This document shows, piece after piece, positions 6,529 to 13,811 of a DNA stretch of 35,495 nucleotides. The translations under genes were made by a program, and so were the position numbers. Location: positions 1 to 35,495 of the forward strand of contig QHNR01000025.1 of NCBI GenBank assembly GCA_003218475.1, in the 5' to 3' direction. Positions within the stretch are counted from its first letter, which is position 1. Every line of letters begins with the position of its first letter. The stretch comes from Verrucomicrobiota bacterium. GTDB taxonomy: Bacteria; Verrucomicrobiota; Verrucomicrobiia; Chthoniobacterales; UBA10450. The notes beneath the pieces are model-generated. The model was not told the DNA's origin. It did no database searches and saw only the letters and a list, made by a program, of their open reading frames with translations.

Positions 6529-7845
6529 ATGAAAAGATTCTTTTCCAGAATCGTTGACGTAAAACCCGACGAGCCGCGCGCTCTTTGGCTCGGATTCGTT
6601 TTCCATTTTCTTATTCTTACCGGCTACTACATCCTTCGGCCGATTCGCGACAGCATCGCCGCGAGCAACCGGCTGGAAACACTGCCCTGGATGTTTACTG
6701 CCACGCTCGTGGGGATGTTGATCGCCAATGCTGTCTTCGCGGCGATCGTGGCGCGAATGTCGCGAAGAAAATTTATTCCAATCGCTTATGCGTTTTTCAT
6801 TTTTAATCTCGCGCTCTTTTTCATTCTGATGCGGAGTTTCCCACCGGCACAGCAAGTTTGGATCGGACGCGCTCTGTATGTTTGGGTCAGCGTGTTCAAT
6901 CTATTTAATACCGCCATCTTCTGGGCGTTCATGACAGATCTCTTCACGGTTGAGCAGGGCAAGCGGCTGTATGGGTTCATCGCTGTCGGCGGATCGCTCG
7001 GCGCCATCTTTGGGGCGTACATTACCAAGCATTATGTTCGTGACATCGGTCCGGCAAATCTGCTGGTGATTTCCGCGATGATGTTCGCAGTCGCTGGTTC
7101 CCTGGTTCGCTTCTTTCCCAGCGGCTTCGCGGAAGAAGACAAACCTGCTCCAGCGCGCGAAGAACCGATCGGCGGATCGATCTGGGCGGGCATCACTCAT
7201 ATCGCTCGTTCGCCATATCTTTTCGGGCTTGCCGCCTCCATGCTCCTTTACACGACAACATCGACCTGGGCGTACTTTCAGCAGACAGATCTCGCGCGAG
7301 AAGCGCTAAAGAGCAGCAACGATCGAACTGTTTTTTTGGCGAACCTTGAAATCTGGGTGAACAGCATCACGGTCATCATCCAGATCTTTCTCACTGGCCG
7401 TTTGCTCAAATGGTTTGGCGTCGGGTTCACACTCGTTTCACTGCCTTTCCTGAGCATGATTGGTTTCGGCGCGATGGGGATCGCGCCGAGCCTGGCGTTG
7501 TTGGCGGTCTTTCAGGTCGCTCGCCGGGCTGCCGCGTATGCGCTGATGCGACCCTCCCGCGAGATTCTATTCACGGTTTTGCGCCGCGAAGATAAATACA
7601 AGGTGAAAAGCGTGACGGACACTTTGATATACCGCATCGGAGATCAGCTAGGCGCATGGTCATATGGCGGTCTGCACGCGCTTGGCTTGGAACTTCAGGG
7701 GATCAGCTTTATCGCCGTTCCGGTTACCGCCGGTTGGTGCGGTCTCAGTCTTTGGCTGGCTAGGAAACAGCGCGCGCTTGCGCAAGCGCAACGTGCAGAT
7801 CGAACCGCTCTGCTGGACGATATGGCCGCATCTGAACTAGCGTGA
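6529..7845 (+). CDS. MFS-type / Npt (ATP/ADP carrier-like) transporter
   Basis: This 438-aa polytopic protein has about 12 hydrophobic segments. The first half includes FHFLILTGYYILRPIRDS, an early signature of MFS carriers related to bacterial nucleotide transporters. The basic loop ARMSRRKF lies between early helices, and GFIAVGGSLGAIFGAY is a glycine-rich central helix. The second half has a long soluble linker before SPYLFGLAASMLL, and RPSREILFTVLRREDKYKVKS near helix 10. The transported solute cannot be told from sequence. ATG 6529 is preferred; a TTG at 6499 would add 10 residues. No clear ribosome binding site is seen, so it may be co-transcribed with the SDR gene upstream. Confidence 0.78.
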   Translation: MKRFFSRIVDVKPDEPRALWLGFVFHFLILTGYYILRPIRDSIAASNRLETLPWMFTATLVGMLIANAVFAAIVARMSRRKFIPIAYAFFIFNLALFFILMRSFPPAQQVWIGRALYVWVSVFNLFNTAIFWAFMTDLFTVEQGKRLYGFIAVGGSLGAIFGAYITKHYVRDIGPANLLVISAMMFAVAGSLVRFFPSGFAEEDKPAPAREEPIGGSIWAGITHIARSPYLFGLAASMLLYTTTSTWAYFQQTDLAREALKSSNDRTVFLANLEIWVNSITVIIQIFLTGRLLKWFGVGFTLVSLPFLSMIGFGAMGIAPSLALLAVFQVARRAAAYALMRPSREILFTVLRREDKYKVKSVTDTLIYRIGDQLGAWSYGGLHALGLELQGISFIAVPVTAGWCGLSLWLARKQRALAQAQRADRTALLDDMAASELA

Positions 7846-7946
7846 ATTAGCGGTCGGTCAGGCTTGAGTTGGTTTGAAAACAAATTGCACTTGCCCACGC
7901 GCGACCGGAATCGCAAACGAATAACAAGTTTAAAGGAGATAACACA

Positions 7947-8372
7947 ATGGCAACACGAACCGGATCGGCTGTTTGGGAAGGCACACTGAAACAAGGCAAA
8001 GGAACGATGAAACTCGGGAGCGGCGCTTTCGAAGGTCCTTACTCATTTGCATCACGCTTCGAAGAAGGAAAAGGCACAAACCCAGAAGAGCTCATCGGCG
8101 CGGCGGAAGCCGGCTGCTTCTCGATGGCGCTAGCGTTCAATCTGGAAAAAGCAGGGCATCCCGCTAAACGCCTCAGCACGATGGCAACAGTGAAACTGGA
8201 GCCGGCGGGCAACGGATTCAAAATCACTGCCATCGATTTGAAAACCGAAGCCGATGTTCCCGGAATCGACGAAGCAAAATTTCGCGAGCAAGCCGAGCTG
8301 ACCAAAAAAACTTGCCCTGTGTCAGTCGCTCTCGCCGGCACACAGATCAATCTCGAAACGAAACTGCTATAG
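7947..8372 (+). CDS. OsmC/Ohr-family peroxidase
   Basis: Small thiol peroxidase of the OsmC family, 141 aa, reducing organic hydroperoxides. The two reactive cysteines are visible: Cys57 in GAAEAGCFSMAL and Cys123 in KKTCPVSVAL. GTNPEELIGAAEAGC is the family signature. A very good ribosome binding site, AAAGGAGAT, stands 7 nt before ATG 7947. The N-terminus MATRTGSAVWEGTLKQGKG is typical of OsmC proper rather than Ohr. With msrA it adds to the oxidative-damage functions in the left part. The start is secure. Confidence 0.93.
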   Translation: MATRTGSAVWEGTLKQGKGTMKLGSGAFEGPYSFASRFEEGKGTNPEELIGAAEAGCFSMALAFNLEKAGHPAKRLSTMATVKLEPAGNGFKITAIDLKTEADVPGIDEAKFREQAELTKKTCPVSVALAGTQINLETKLL

Positions 8373-8388
8373 GCGCGATTCATAATGT

Positions 8389-8469
8389 TGTAGCCACCGG
8401 ACTGTGGCCGGTCCAGCTCATGCGCTGCTGTTCAAGCTAGGCGAGACGGCCCACAGGGGCGTGGCTACA
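8389..8469. repeat. REP-like palindromic element, TGTAGCCAC...GTGGCTACA
   Basis: The ends TGTAGCCAC (8389-8397) and GTGGCTACA (8461-8469) are a perfect 9-bp inverted repeat. The pairing continues imperfectly inward (CTGTGG with CCACAG). An inner ACCGG/CCGGT hairpin sits in the left half. It lies between the convergent osmC-like and M20 genes, so it could terminate both. The outer TGTAG...CTACA ends resemble the element at 2711-2775. Confidence 0.65.
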
Positions 8470-8540
8470 GCAGAGGGAGTTTTGATTCCTCGCACAGTGG
8501 GCAACGAGCGCGTCGTCGCTCCTGAGAACTTCTCGAATTA

Positions 8541-10025
8541 TTACTTCGCCAATTCGTAGAGATATTCGACAAACGACATTATGGCGCCGTCGAATCCCTG
8601 GATCTTCGGGTTTATTGATTCGATGACATAATATTCGTCCGGCGCGTGCGCGCCGCTGCCGTGGCCAAGCCCAAAATGTCCGGCGGCAAGTTTGAGTGGT
8701 TCGCCGGTGAAAACGTATCCCGGATACGAGCCAGCGTTGCGCGGCCAAAGTAGCGGATCGATTCCGAATTCTTTGTAGGTTGCACCCTGCGCCTTGATCA
8801 GCGCGGAATCAGCCGAAGTGCTCGTGGGATCGTAGCCGCCGGTCATGTTCACTTCGATGTCGTCGAAGCCGTGCTTCGCCAGATGCACCTTTAGCGCGGC
8901 AAGTGCGTCCGCGGCTTTCATATCGGGCACGAGGCGCATGTCGATCTTCGCGACGGCGCGATGCGGCAGAATAGTTTTGCCACCGGGGCCGGTATAGCCA
9001 CCCACCAAACCTTCAATGTTCACTGTGGGCTGCGATTCAAGCCGCTCATTCACCTGCTCCCACGGCAGATTGTTGATCCAATGCTGGACGCTGAACTGCT
9101 TCTTTGCCTGGGCTCCGCTGCGCACCTTGGAAACTTTTTCGATCATCGTTTTCTCTTCAGTGGTGAGCGGTCGCGGCATTGGGTAATTGTCGATCCTGAT
9201 CTCATTTCCGTCGTCGGACACGAGCGTGTCCAGCGCTTTAACCAAGTGCCATGCGGGGCTGTCCACCATCGCCTTTAACGAGGAATGGATGTCTTTCGCC
9301 GGACCGCGTCCCCATTTTTCGCCGCTCGACACCAATTCAAGCTCTATCACCCCTTTCGATCCGAGATTTACTGTCACGATTCCGTCGAGATCTTGCGTAG
9401 CCGATGGCATGAACACGCCGACGCATTTCTTCAGCGCGTCGAGCACTTCGGGTCGCCTAACGAGCTGCGGGATATGCGGCGAACCGATCTCCTCTTCGCC
9501 TTCCGCGACCATCACGAGGTTCACCGGCATCTTCTTTCCAGCGCCTCGAATCGCGTGCAGCGCCGCCAAGAAAGCCGCTTCCGGTCCTTTCTGGTTCACC
9601 GCGCCGCGACCGATGATGACTTTTCCCAGCGGCGGTTTGTCCACGATTCGCGCTTCAGTCGGCGGCGCCTTCCATTCCGCCGGATCAAACTGTTTCACGT
9701 CATACATGAAATACAGTCCGACAGTTTTCGGCGCGCCTGCGTCGAGCGTTGCGAATACGCCCGGCTTACCGTCTGTTTTGATCACTGTGGCCTGCTGAGA
9801 TCCCGCGTCGCGCGCGAGCTTCGCCATGTATTCGGCACCTTCCGGGTAACCGCGGTCCTCCGCCGCGATCGACACCTGAGCGATCCAATCCTGCAACCGT
9901 TTCACCGCTTCATCATGTCGCCTAGCAACTTCCGCTTTGATGTCGCCATGATCGCCGGTTGCTGCGAAGCAATGATGCGCTGCAAGCGCGAATGCGGTAA
10001 GGGAGACGAGGAGCTTTGTCTTCAT
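8541..10025 (-). CDS. Secreted M20-family peptidase-like protein with altered metal ligands
   Basis: This 494-aa protein has a signal peptide (MKTKLLVSLTAFALAAHHCFA) and the M20 dimetal peptidase fold. Key blocks: LYFMYDVKQFDPAEW (about 104-118), GRGAVNQKGPEAA (139-151), MVAEGEEEIGS (172-182), and GSGAHAPDEYYVI near the C-terminus. In typical members the first block is GHYDV and the second is GRGxxDxKG. Here the first His is Met107 and the bridging Asp is Asn144. The general-base Glu pair and the last His remain. The family assignment is sound; normal two-metal hydrolysis is doubtful. The gene starts 3 nt after the polB stop (TAA-att-ATG), so the two are almost certainly co-transcribed. Confidence 0.85.
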   Translation of the reverse strand: MKTKLLVSLTAFALAAHHCFAATGDHGDIKAEVARRHDEAVKRLQDWIAQVSIAAEDRGYPEGAEYMAKLARDAGSQQATVIKTDGKPGVFATLDAGAPKTVGLYFMYDVKQFDPAEWKAPPTEARIVDKPPLGKVIIGRGAVNQKGPEAAFLAALHAIRGAGKKMPVNLVMVAEGEEEIGSPHIPQLVRRPEVLDALKKCVGVFMPSATQDLDGIVTVNLGSKGVIELELVSSGEKWGRGPAKDIHSSLKAMVDSPAWHLVKALDTLVSDDGNEIRIDNYPMPRPLTTEEKTMIEKVSKVRSGAQAKKQFSVQHWINNLPWEQVNERLESQPTVNIEGLVGGYTGPGGKTILPHRAVAKIDMRLVPDMKAADALAALKVHLAKHGFDDIEVNMTGGYDPTSTSADSALIKAQGATYKEFGIDPLLWPRNAGSYPGYVFTGEPLKLAAGHFGLGHGSGAHAPDEYYVIESINPKIQGFDGAIMSFVEYLYELAK

Positions 10026-10028
10026 AAT

Positions 10029-12224
10029 TTACAATGCGAGGTTTTCTTGTTCTGGTGCTGACGCTGTTGTCGCGAGACCACTAAATTTTTTCATCAGCTC
10101 ATCCAGCTTCGCGACATAATAATCGACATTCTCGTCGCGATTCTGCGGATCGAATTCGCTGGCGAGCTTGGCAGCTTCATATGCGGGAACTTTCTTCGGC
10201 GTCGCTTTGATGTAGTAACTAATCTGGTCGCCTGGTTTGTAGTTCCGACCGCTGGCGAGAGCGAGCTCATACGCGGCGGCCCGGTTCCGTGCGGAGCCGG
10301 CAATCTTGGCCCGATATTTATCGAGAGAATCCTGAAGCGTGTCGGTCTTCATCAGCATGTCGATCTTCCATTCGCGGTTTCGGATTTTTTGTTCGAACTC
10401 GTTTCGAAGATCAGCAATCGCCTCCGGTCTACGTTCCATAGTGAGCTTGATCATTTGCTCGAGGAAAACACGCTGGAATTTTTCGAGTCCGCGCGATTTG
10501 AGCGCACCGCCTTTGATAATGACGTCGCCGTCTCTCGCGAGCAGCGCATAATTCTTCGCTTTGTAACTGAACATCGCGTCGAATTGCTCGTCGATTTCGA
10601 CGTCGATTCCGGGCGGCAATTCCTTCGCCAGATCTTTCTGCAAATCCTCAACATCGATGTTCTCAGGCGGCACGAAATAGATTCCGTCGGTATCGACCTC
10701 AATCACGTGCGCCCCGTGCGCATTGAGCCACTCAATCATCTTCCTAAGCAGATCGCGCCCGATTTGCGTGACGCGTGCGGCAGCGTCGAAGTCGGCGAAA
10801 TGTCCCTGTGCAAAGCCGAGATAACCGTAAAAGCTGTTCAGCAAAATCTTGAACGTGTTTTGCAGCGCTTGGAGATGATGCTGCTTTGCGGGATCCTTTT
10901 CCGCACGCATTTTCGCCTTTGCTTCCAAGCGGAACGTGCGCAGATCGGTGAGCAAATGCCGAAAGATCTGGACCTGGTCCGTTGCGGGAAAACATTCAAA
11001 CTGCAACATCACTGACGGATACAGCGAAGCGATGTCGCAGTGCGAGACGTTGCGTGCCACGCCGGTAAAGAAAATGTCGGTGTAACCGCCTTCGAATGCG
11101 CGCGGCATTGGCAGTTCCGGAATGCTGTGGCGCTGGCGGAAATATTCGCGCAGAAAAAGCGAGTTGATACGGGTCGCGTTTCCCCTGACGATCACGTCCT
11201 GATAGTTGTACGGAAAAATCTGCGCCTGGATAAAATAGCTCGGGCTTAAGAGCTCCGACAGAGCGCGCGTTTCTCGAACGCCGCATAGTGCGCGCCGTCG
11301 GAACGCTTCGGAATTGTCTAGGTACGCGCGCTTCAGTTCTTTGCCGGTAAGCGCCGAAATTTCTTCGCTGTCACAAAGATCGAAGTGCCGGGCGACGTCG
11401 CTTCGTTCAAAACCCGCCAGCGACCGCATCCCGACGTCGTAAAACTGCGCAAGCAAAAACGTATCGACGAAATGGCGCCCACCGACTGTGAACTTCGGGT
11501 AATCGATAGTTTTCTCTGCAATTTGGAGTCGCGACGGACGGGAGCGTAAAAAGCCATCGCTGCGCCCCCAATCGAGCTTGGTTTTGAGTTTCTTCGCCCG
11601 CGCAACGAGGAGCGGCAGATACACGCGAAACAAATCGTGGCCTTCGATGACGTCCGGATCGCGCTCTTTGATGAGTGCGGTTAGTCGCTTGAGCGCGTTT
11701 CTCTCGGATTCTTCAACATTGTTTGGATCGACAATCATCAATTCTTCCCAGCCAGTGTTATCTGAGAGTGCAACGCTGATAATATGATCTCCCCGGCCGG
11801 GGTCACCGCCCCCGGCTACAGAGAGCACTTCCAGCTGCATTCGCTTCAATTCTTCGAAGGGAAGGTCTTTGAACAATGTGCGGCCAGTGGCGGTGAGGTA
11901 ATGCTGCACCGGGTCGGTGAACGCGAAGAAATCGCGCCCGGCATTCTTCAGTCCGTTGCGCAACGCGATTAGTTCCTTCCAGCTATCGACGGTGATCAGC
12001 CAGCCGTATTTCAGATCGGTCTGGAGTTTTTCCGATTCGATGCCCAGATCGACAACGTCGGAGTCGGCCCAGACGAACGGATGAAACGCCTCGACGTCGG
12101 CGAGCGTCGATCCGTCAGCTTCCCGGCGGTAAACACGAACCGTTCCGGTTTCGCCCAGTTCGATGGCGACAATTCGGGGCGTGGGATCAGCGCCGAAGAG
12201 CAGCGTGTTCTTTTCAAATTCCAT
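10029..12224 (-). CDS. Family B DNA polymerase with degenerate proofreading domain
   Basis: The protein has 731 aa. Polymerase motifs are intact: motif A DIASLYPS (397-404), motif B KILLNSFYG (459-467) and motif C VDTDGIYF with Asp511 and Asp513. The N-terminal exonuclease domain is present but its acidic residues are gone. Exo I reads QLEVL (130-134), keeping only the Glu. Exo II aligns without gaps to the archaeal pattern but has Tyr202 where Asp is needed. Exo III has Arg311 and Gly315 for Tyr and Asp. It should therefore synthesise DNA without editing; translesion or repair synthesis is an inference. No phage genes are nearby. It is followed by the M20 peptidase-like gene 3 nt downstream. 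ATG 12224 has only a weak GGATGATC upstream. Confidence 0.9.
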   Translation of the reverse strand: MEFEKNTLLFGADPTPRIVAIELGETGTVRVYRREADGSTLADVEAFHPFVWADSDVVDLGIESEKLQTDLKYGWLITVDSWKELIALRNGLKNAGRDFFAFTDPVQHYLTATGRTLFKDLPFEELKRMQLEVLSVAGGGDPGRGDHIISVALSDNTGWEELMIVDPNNVEESERNALKRLTALIKERDPDVIEGHDLFRVYLPLLVARAKKLKTKLDWGRSDGFLRSRPSRLQIAEKTIDYPKFTVGGRHFVDTFLLAQFYDVGMRSLAGFERSDVARHFDLCDSEEISALTGKELKRAYLDNSEAFRRRALCGVRETRALSELLSPSYFIQAQIFPYNYQDVIVRGNATRINSLFLREYFRQRHSIPELPMPRAFEGGYTDIFFTGVARNVSHCDIASLYPSVMLQFECFPATDQVQIFRHLLTDLRTFRLEAKAKMRAEKDPAKQHHLQALQNTFKILLNSFYGYLGFAQGHFADFDAAARVTQIGRDLLRKMIEWLNAHGAHVIEVDTDGIYFVPPENIDVEDLQKDLAKELPPGIDVEIDEQFDAMFSYKAKNYALLARDGDVIIKGGALKSRGLEKFQRVFLEQMIKLTMERRPEAIADLRNEFEQKIRNREWKIDMLMKTDTLQDSLDKYRAKIAGSARNRAAAYELALASGRNYKPGDQISYYIKATPKKVPAYEAAKLASEFDPQNRDENVDYYVAKLDELMKKFSGLATTASAPEQENLAL

Positions 12225-12230
12225 TGATCA

Positions 12231-12354
12231 TCCACAGATTGCGCAGATTCAAAACAACTCACCCTCACCTCAATCCTCTCCCTTCGAGGGAGAGGCGGAT
12301 GCGAAGACCAGTCGAAGACCAAAATAATCTGCGGCAATCTGCGAAATCTGTGGA
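12231..12354. repeat. Inverted-repeat element with internal TTCG hairpin
   Basis: The arms TCCACAGATTGCGCAGATT (12231-12249) and AATCTGCGAAATCTGTGGA (12336-12354) are inverse copies with one mismatch in 19. The core carries a perfect 9-bp stem CCTCTCCCT/AGGGAGAGG around 12275-12295. This fills nearly all of the divergent gap between polB and the M20D gene, so the promoters of both genes must overlap or lie within it. Confidence 0.75.
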
Positions 12355-12366
12355 TATAAATCGGGA

Positions 12367-13704
12367 ATGAAACTCTTCCCGATCCTGTGGACATTTATTT
12401 TCTGTTCGGCTGTGGCCGTCGCGCAGCCATCGCCGCAATCCACCGCGGATGCGGAATTGCCGTCGCTCCTGGTCATCTACAAAGATATCCACGCGCATCC
12501 GGAATTATCTGGGCATGAGGAGCACACGGCAACGCTGGTCGCAAAGGAATTGCGAGCGGCAGGCTGCCAGGTCACCGAGCATCTTGGCAAATATGAAAAG
12601 TCGGACCTGAGGGGTTACGGGGTGGTAGGGGTGATGAAGAATGGCGACGGCCCGACAGTGCTTGTGCGCACGGACATGGATGCGTTGCCTGTAGAAGAAG
12701 AGACTGGTTTGCCGTACGCCAGCAGGGTCGTCGTCAAAAACGATGAGGATAAGGACGTCCATGTAATGCACGCGTGCGGACATGACGTACACGTCGCGGC
12801 GTTCATCGGCACTGCGCGCGCTCTCGGAAAATTAAAAGACCAATGGCACGGCACGATCGTGTTCGTAGCACAACCAGCAGAGGAGATTGGTTCTGGCGCG
12901 CGCGCGTTACTCAAAGACGGACTTTATGACCGATTCGGAAAACCGAATTTTGCCCTCGGTTTTCATGACAAAGCCGATCTTCAAACCGGCCATATTGGCG
13001 TAACCGAAGGATATACGTCCGCAAATGTTGATTCAGTCGATGTCACTGTTCGAGGCGTGGGCGGACACGGCGGCTATCCTCACAAGACGAAGGATCCGAT
13101 CGTTCTCGCAGCGGAAATCATCAACGCGTGGCAAACCATCGCAAGCCGTGAAAATAATCCGCTCGATCCAATTGTTATCACGGTAGGATCCATCCACGGC
13201 GGAACCAAACACAACATTATTCCGGATGAAGTGAAAATGCAGATTACGGTGCGCACATATAAACCTCAGGTGCGCGAGCGCGTGCTTGCAGATATCGATC
13301 GGATTGCAAAAGGCTGCGCGGCAGCCGCTGGAATACCGCCGGACTTGGCTCCGATTGTAAGCGTGTCCAAAGATTTCGTTGCGCCTGCGACTTACAACAA
13401 TCCCGAACTTACGAAGCGGCTGATCGCTGTTTGGAAAAAGTCGTTAGGCAACGAAAACGTGGAGATTGTCGATCCCACGATGGGCGGCGAAGATTTTTCC
13501 GAATACAGCCTGCCGGACCATTCCATTCCAGCGGTTGATTTTCACTTCGGAGCGGTCGATCCAGCAAAGATCGCGGAGTTCAAACAGGCGGGGAAGGAGT
13601 TGCCGACCCTGCATTCGAGTAAATTCGCACCCGTTCCCGAACCAACGATTCGGGTCGGCATCATCGGAATGACCACCGCCGTGCTGGAATTGATGAAAAA
13701 GTGA
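12367..13704 (+). CDS. Secreted M20D amidohydrolase (hippurate hydrolase / N-acyl-amino acid deacylase type)
   Basis: Zinc- or manganese-dependent amide hydrolase, 445 aa, with signal peptide MKLFPILWTFIFCSAVAVAQ. M20D motifs in order: HAHPELSGHEE, RTDMDALPVEE, HACGHDVHVA with the Cys and His ligands, QPAEEIGSGA with the catalytic Glu pair, GGHGGYPH in the dimerisation lid, GGTKHNIIPDE, and MGGEDFSEY. All expected metal ligands are present, in contrast to the M20 protein at 8541-10025. The probable substrates are N-acylated amino acids or short peptides in the periplasm. The start is the first ATG after the inverted-repeat element, and no good Shine-Dalgarno is seen. It converges on ftsZ, with a repeat element between. 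Confidence 0.92.
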   Translation: MKLFPILWTFIFCSAVAVAQPSPQSTADAELPSLLVIYKDIHAHPELSGHEEHTATLVAKELRAAGCQVTEHLGKYEKSDLRGYGVVGVMKNGDGPTVLVRTDMDALPVEEETGLPYASRVVVKNDEDKDVHVMHACGHDVHVAAFIGTARALGKLKDQWHGTIVFVAQPAEEIGSGARALLKDGLYDRFGKPNFALGFHDKADLQTGHIGVTEGYTSANVDSVDVTVRGVGGHGGYPHKTKDPIVLAAEIINAWQTIASRENNPLDPIVITVGSIHGGTKHNIIPDEVKMQITVRTYKPQVRERVLADIDRIAKGCAAAAGIPPDLAPIVSVSKDFVAPATYNNPELTKRLIAVWKKSLGNENVEIVDPTMGGEDFSEYSLPDHSIPAVDFHFGAVDPAKIAEFKQAGKELPTLHSSKFAPVPEPTIRVGIIGMTTAVLELMKK

Positions 13705-13713
13705 CTGCATCAA

Positions 13714-13804
13714 GTCATTCGGAGCGAAGTCGAGGAATCCAGAGCCATACTTTTCGGTAACTCCGTAGGATCCCTCGACTCCGCTTGGCTCCGCTCGGGA
13801 TGAC
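13714..13804. repeat. Composite inverted repeat, CGAAGTCGAGGAATC family, between M20D gene and ftsZ
   Basis: The left arm (13714-13740) reads GTCATTCGGAGCGAAGTCGA then GGAATCC. The right arm (13768-13804) is its inverse with an 8-10-bp insertion and reads GGATCCCTCGACTCCGC and onward to CGGGATGAC. A 27-nt spacer separates them. Placed between convergent genes, the folded RNA could end transcription from both sides. The same unit recurs at 15239-15392, and as a single arm at 5304-5329. Confidence 0.78.
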
Positions 13805-13811
13805 CTGACGG

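Noticed and set aside
9285-10061. 258-aa plus-strand open frame
   Set aside because: Antisense shadow of the M20 gene; composition is His/Arg/Phe-rich and nothing is recognisable.
10029-12224. PolB as sign of a prophage or plasmid remnant
   Set aside because: No phage, integrase or transposase genes lie nearby, and both neighbours are ordinary chromosomal genes.
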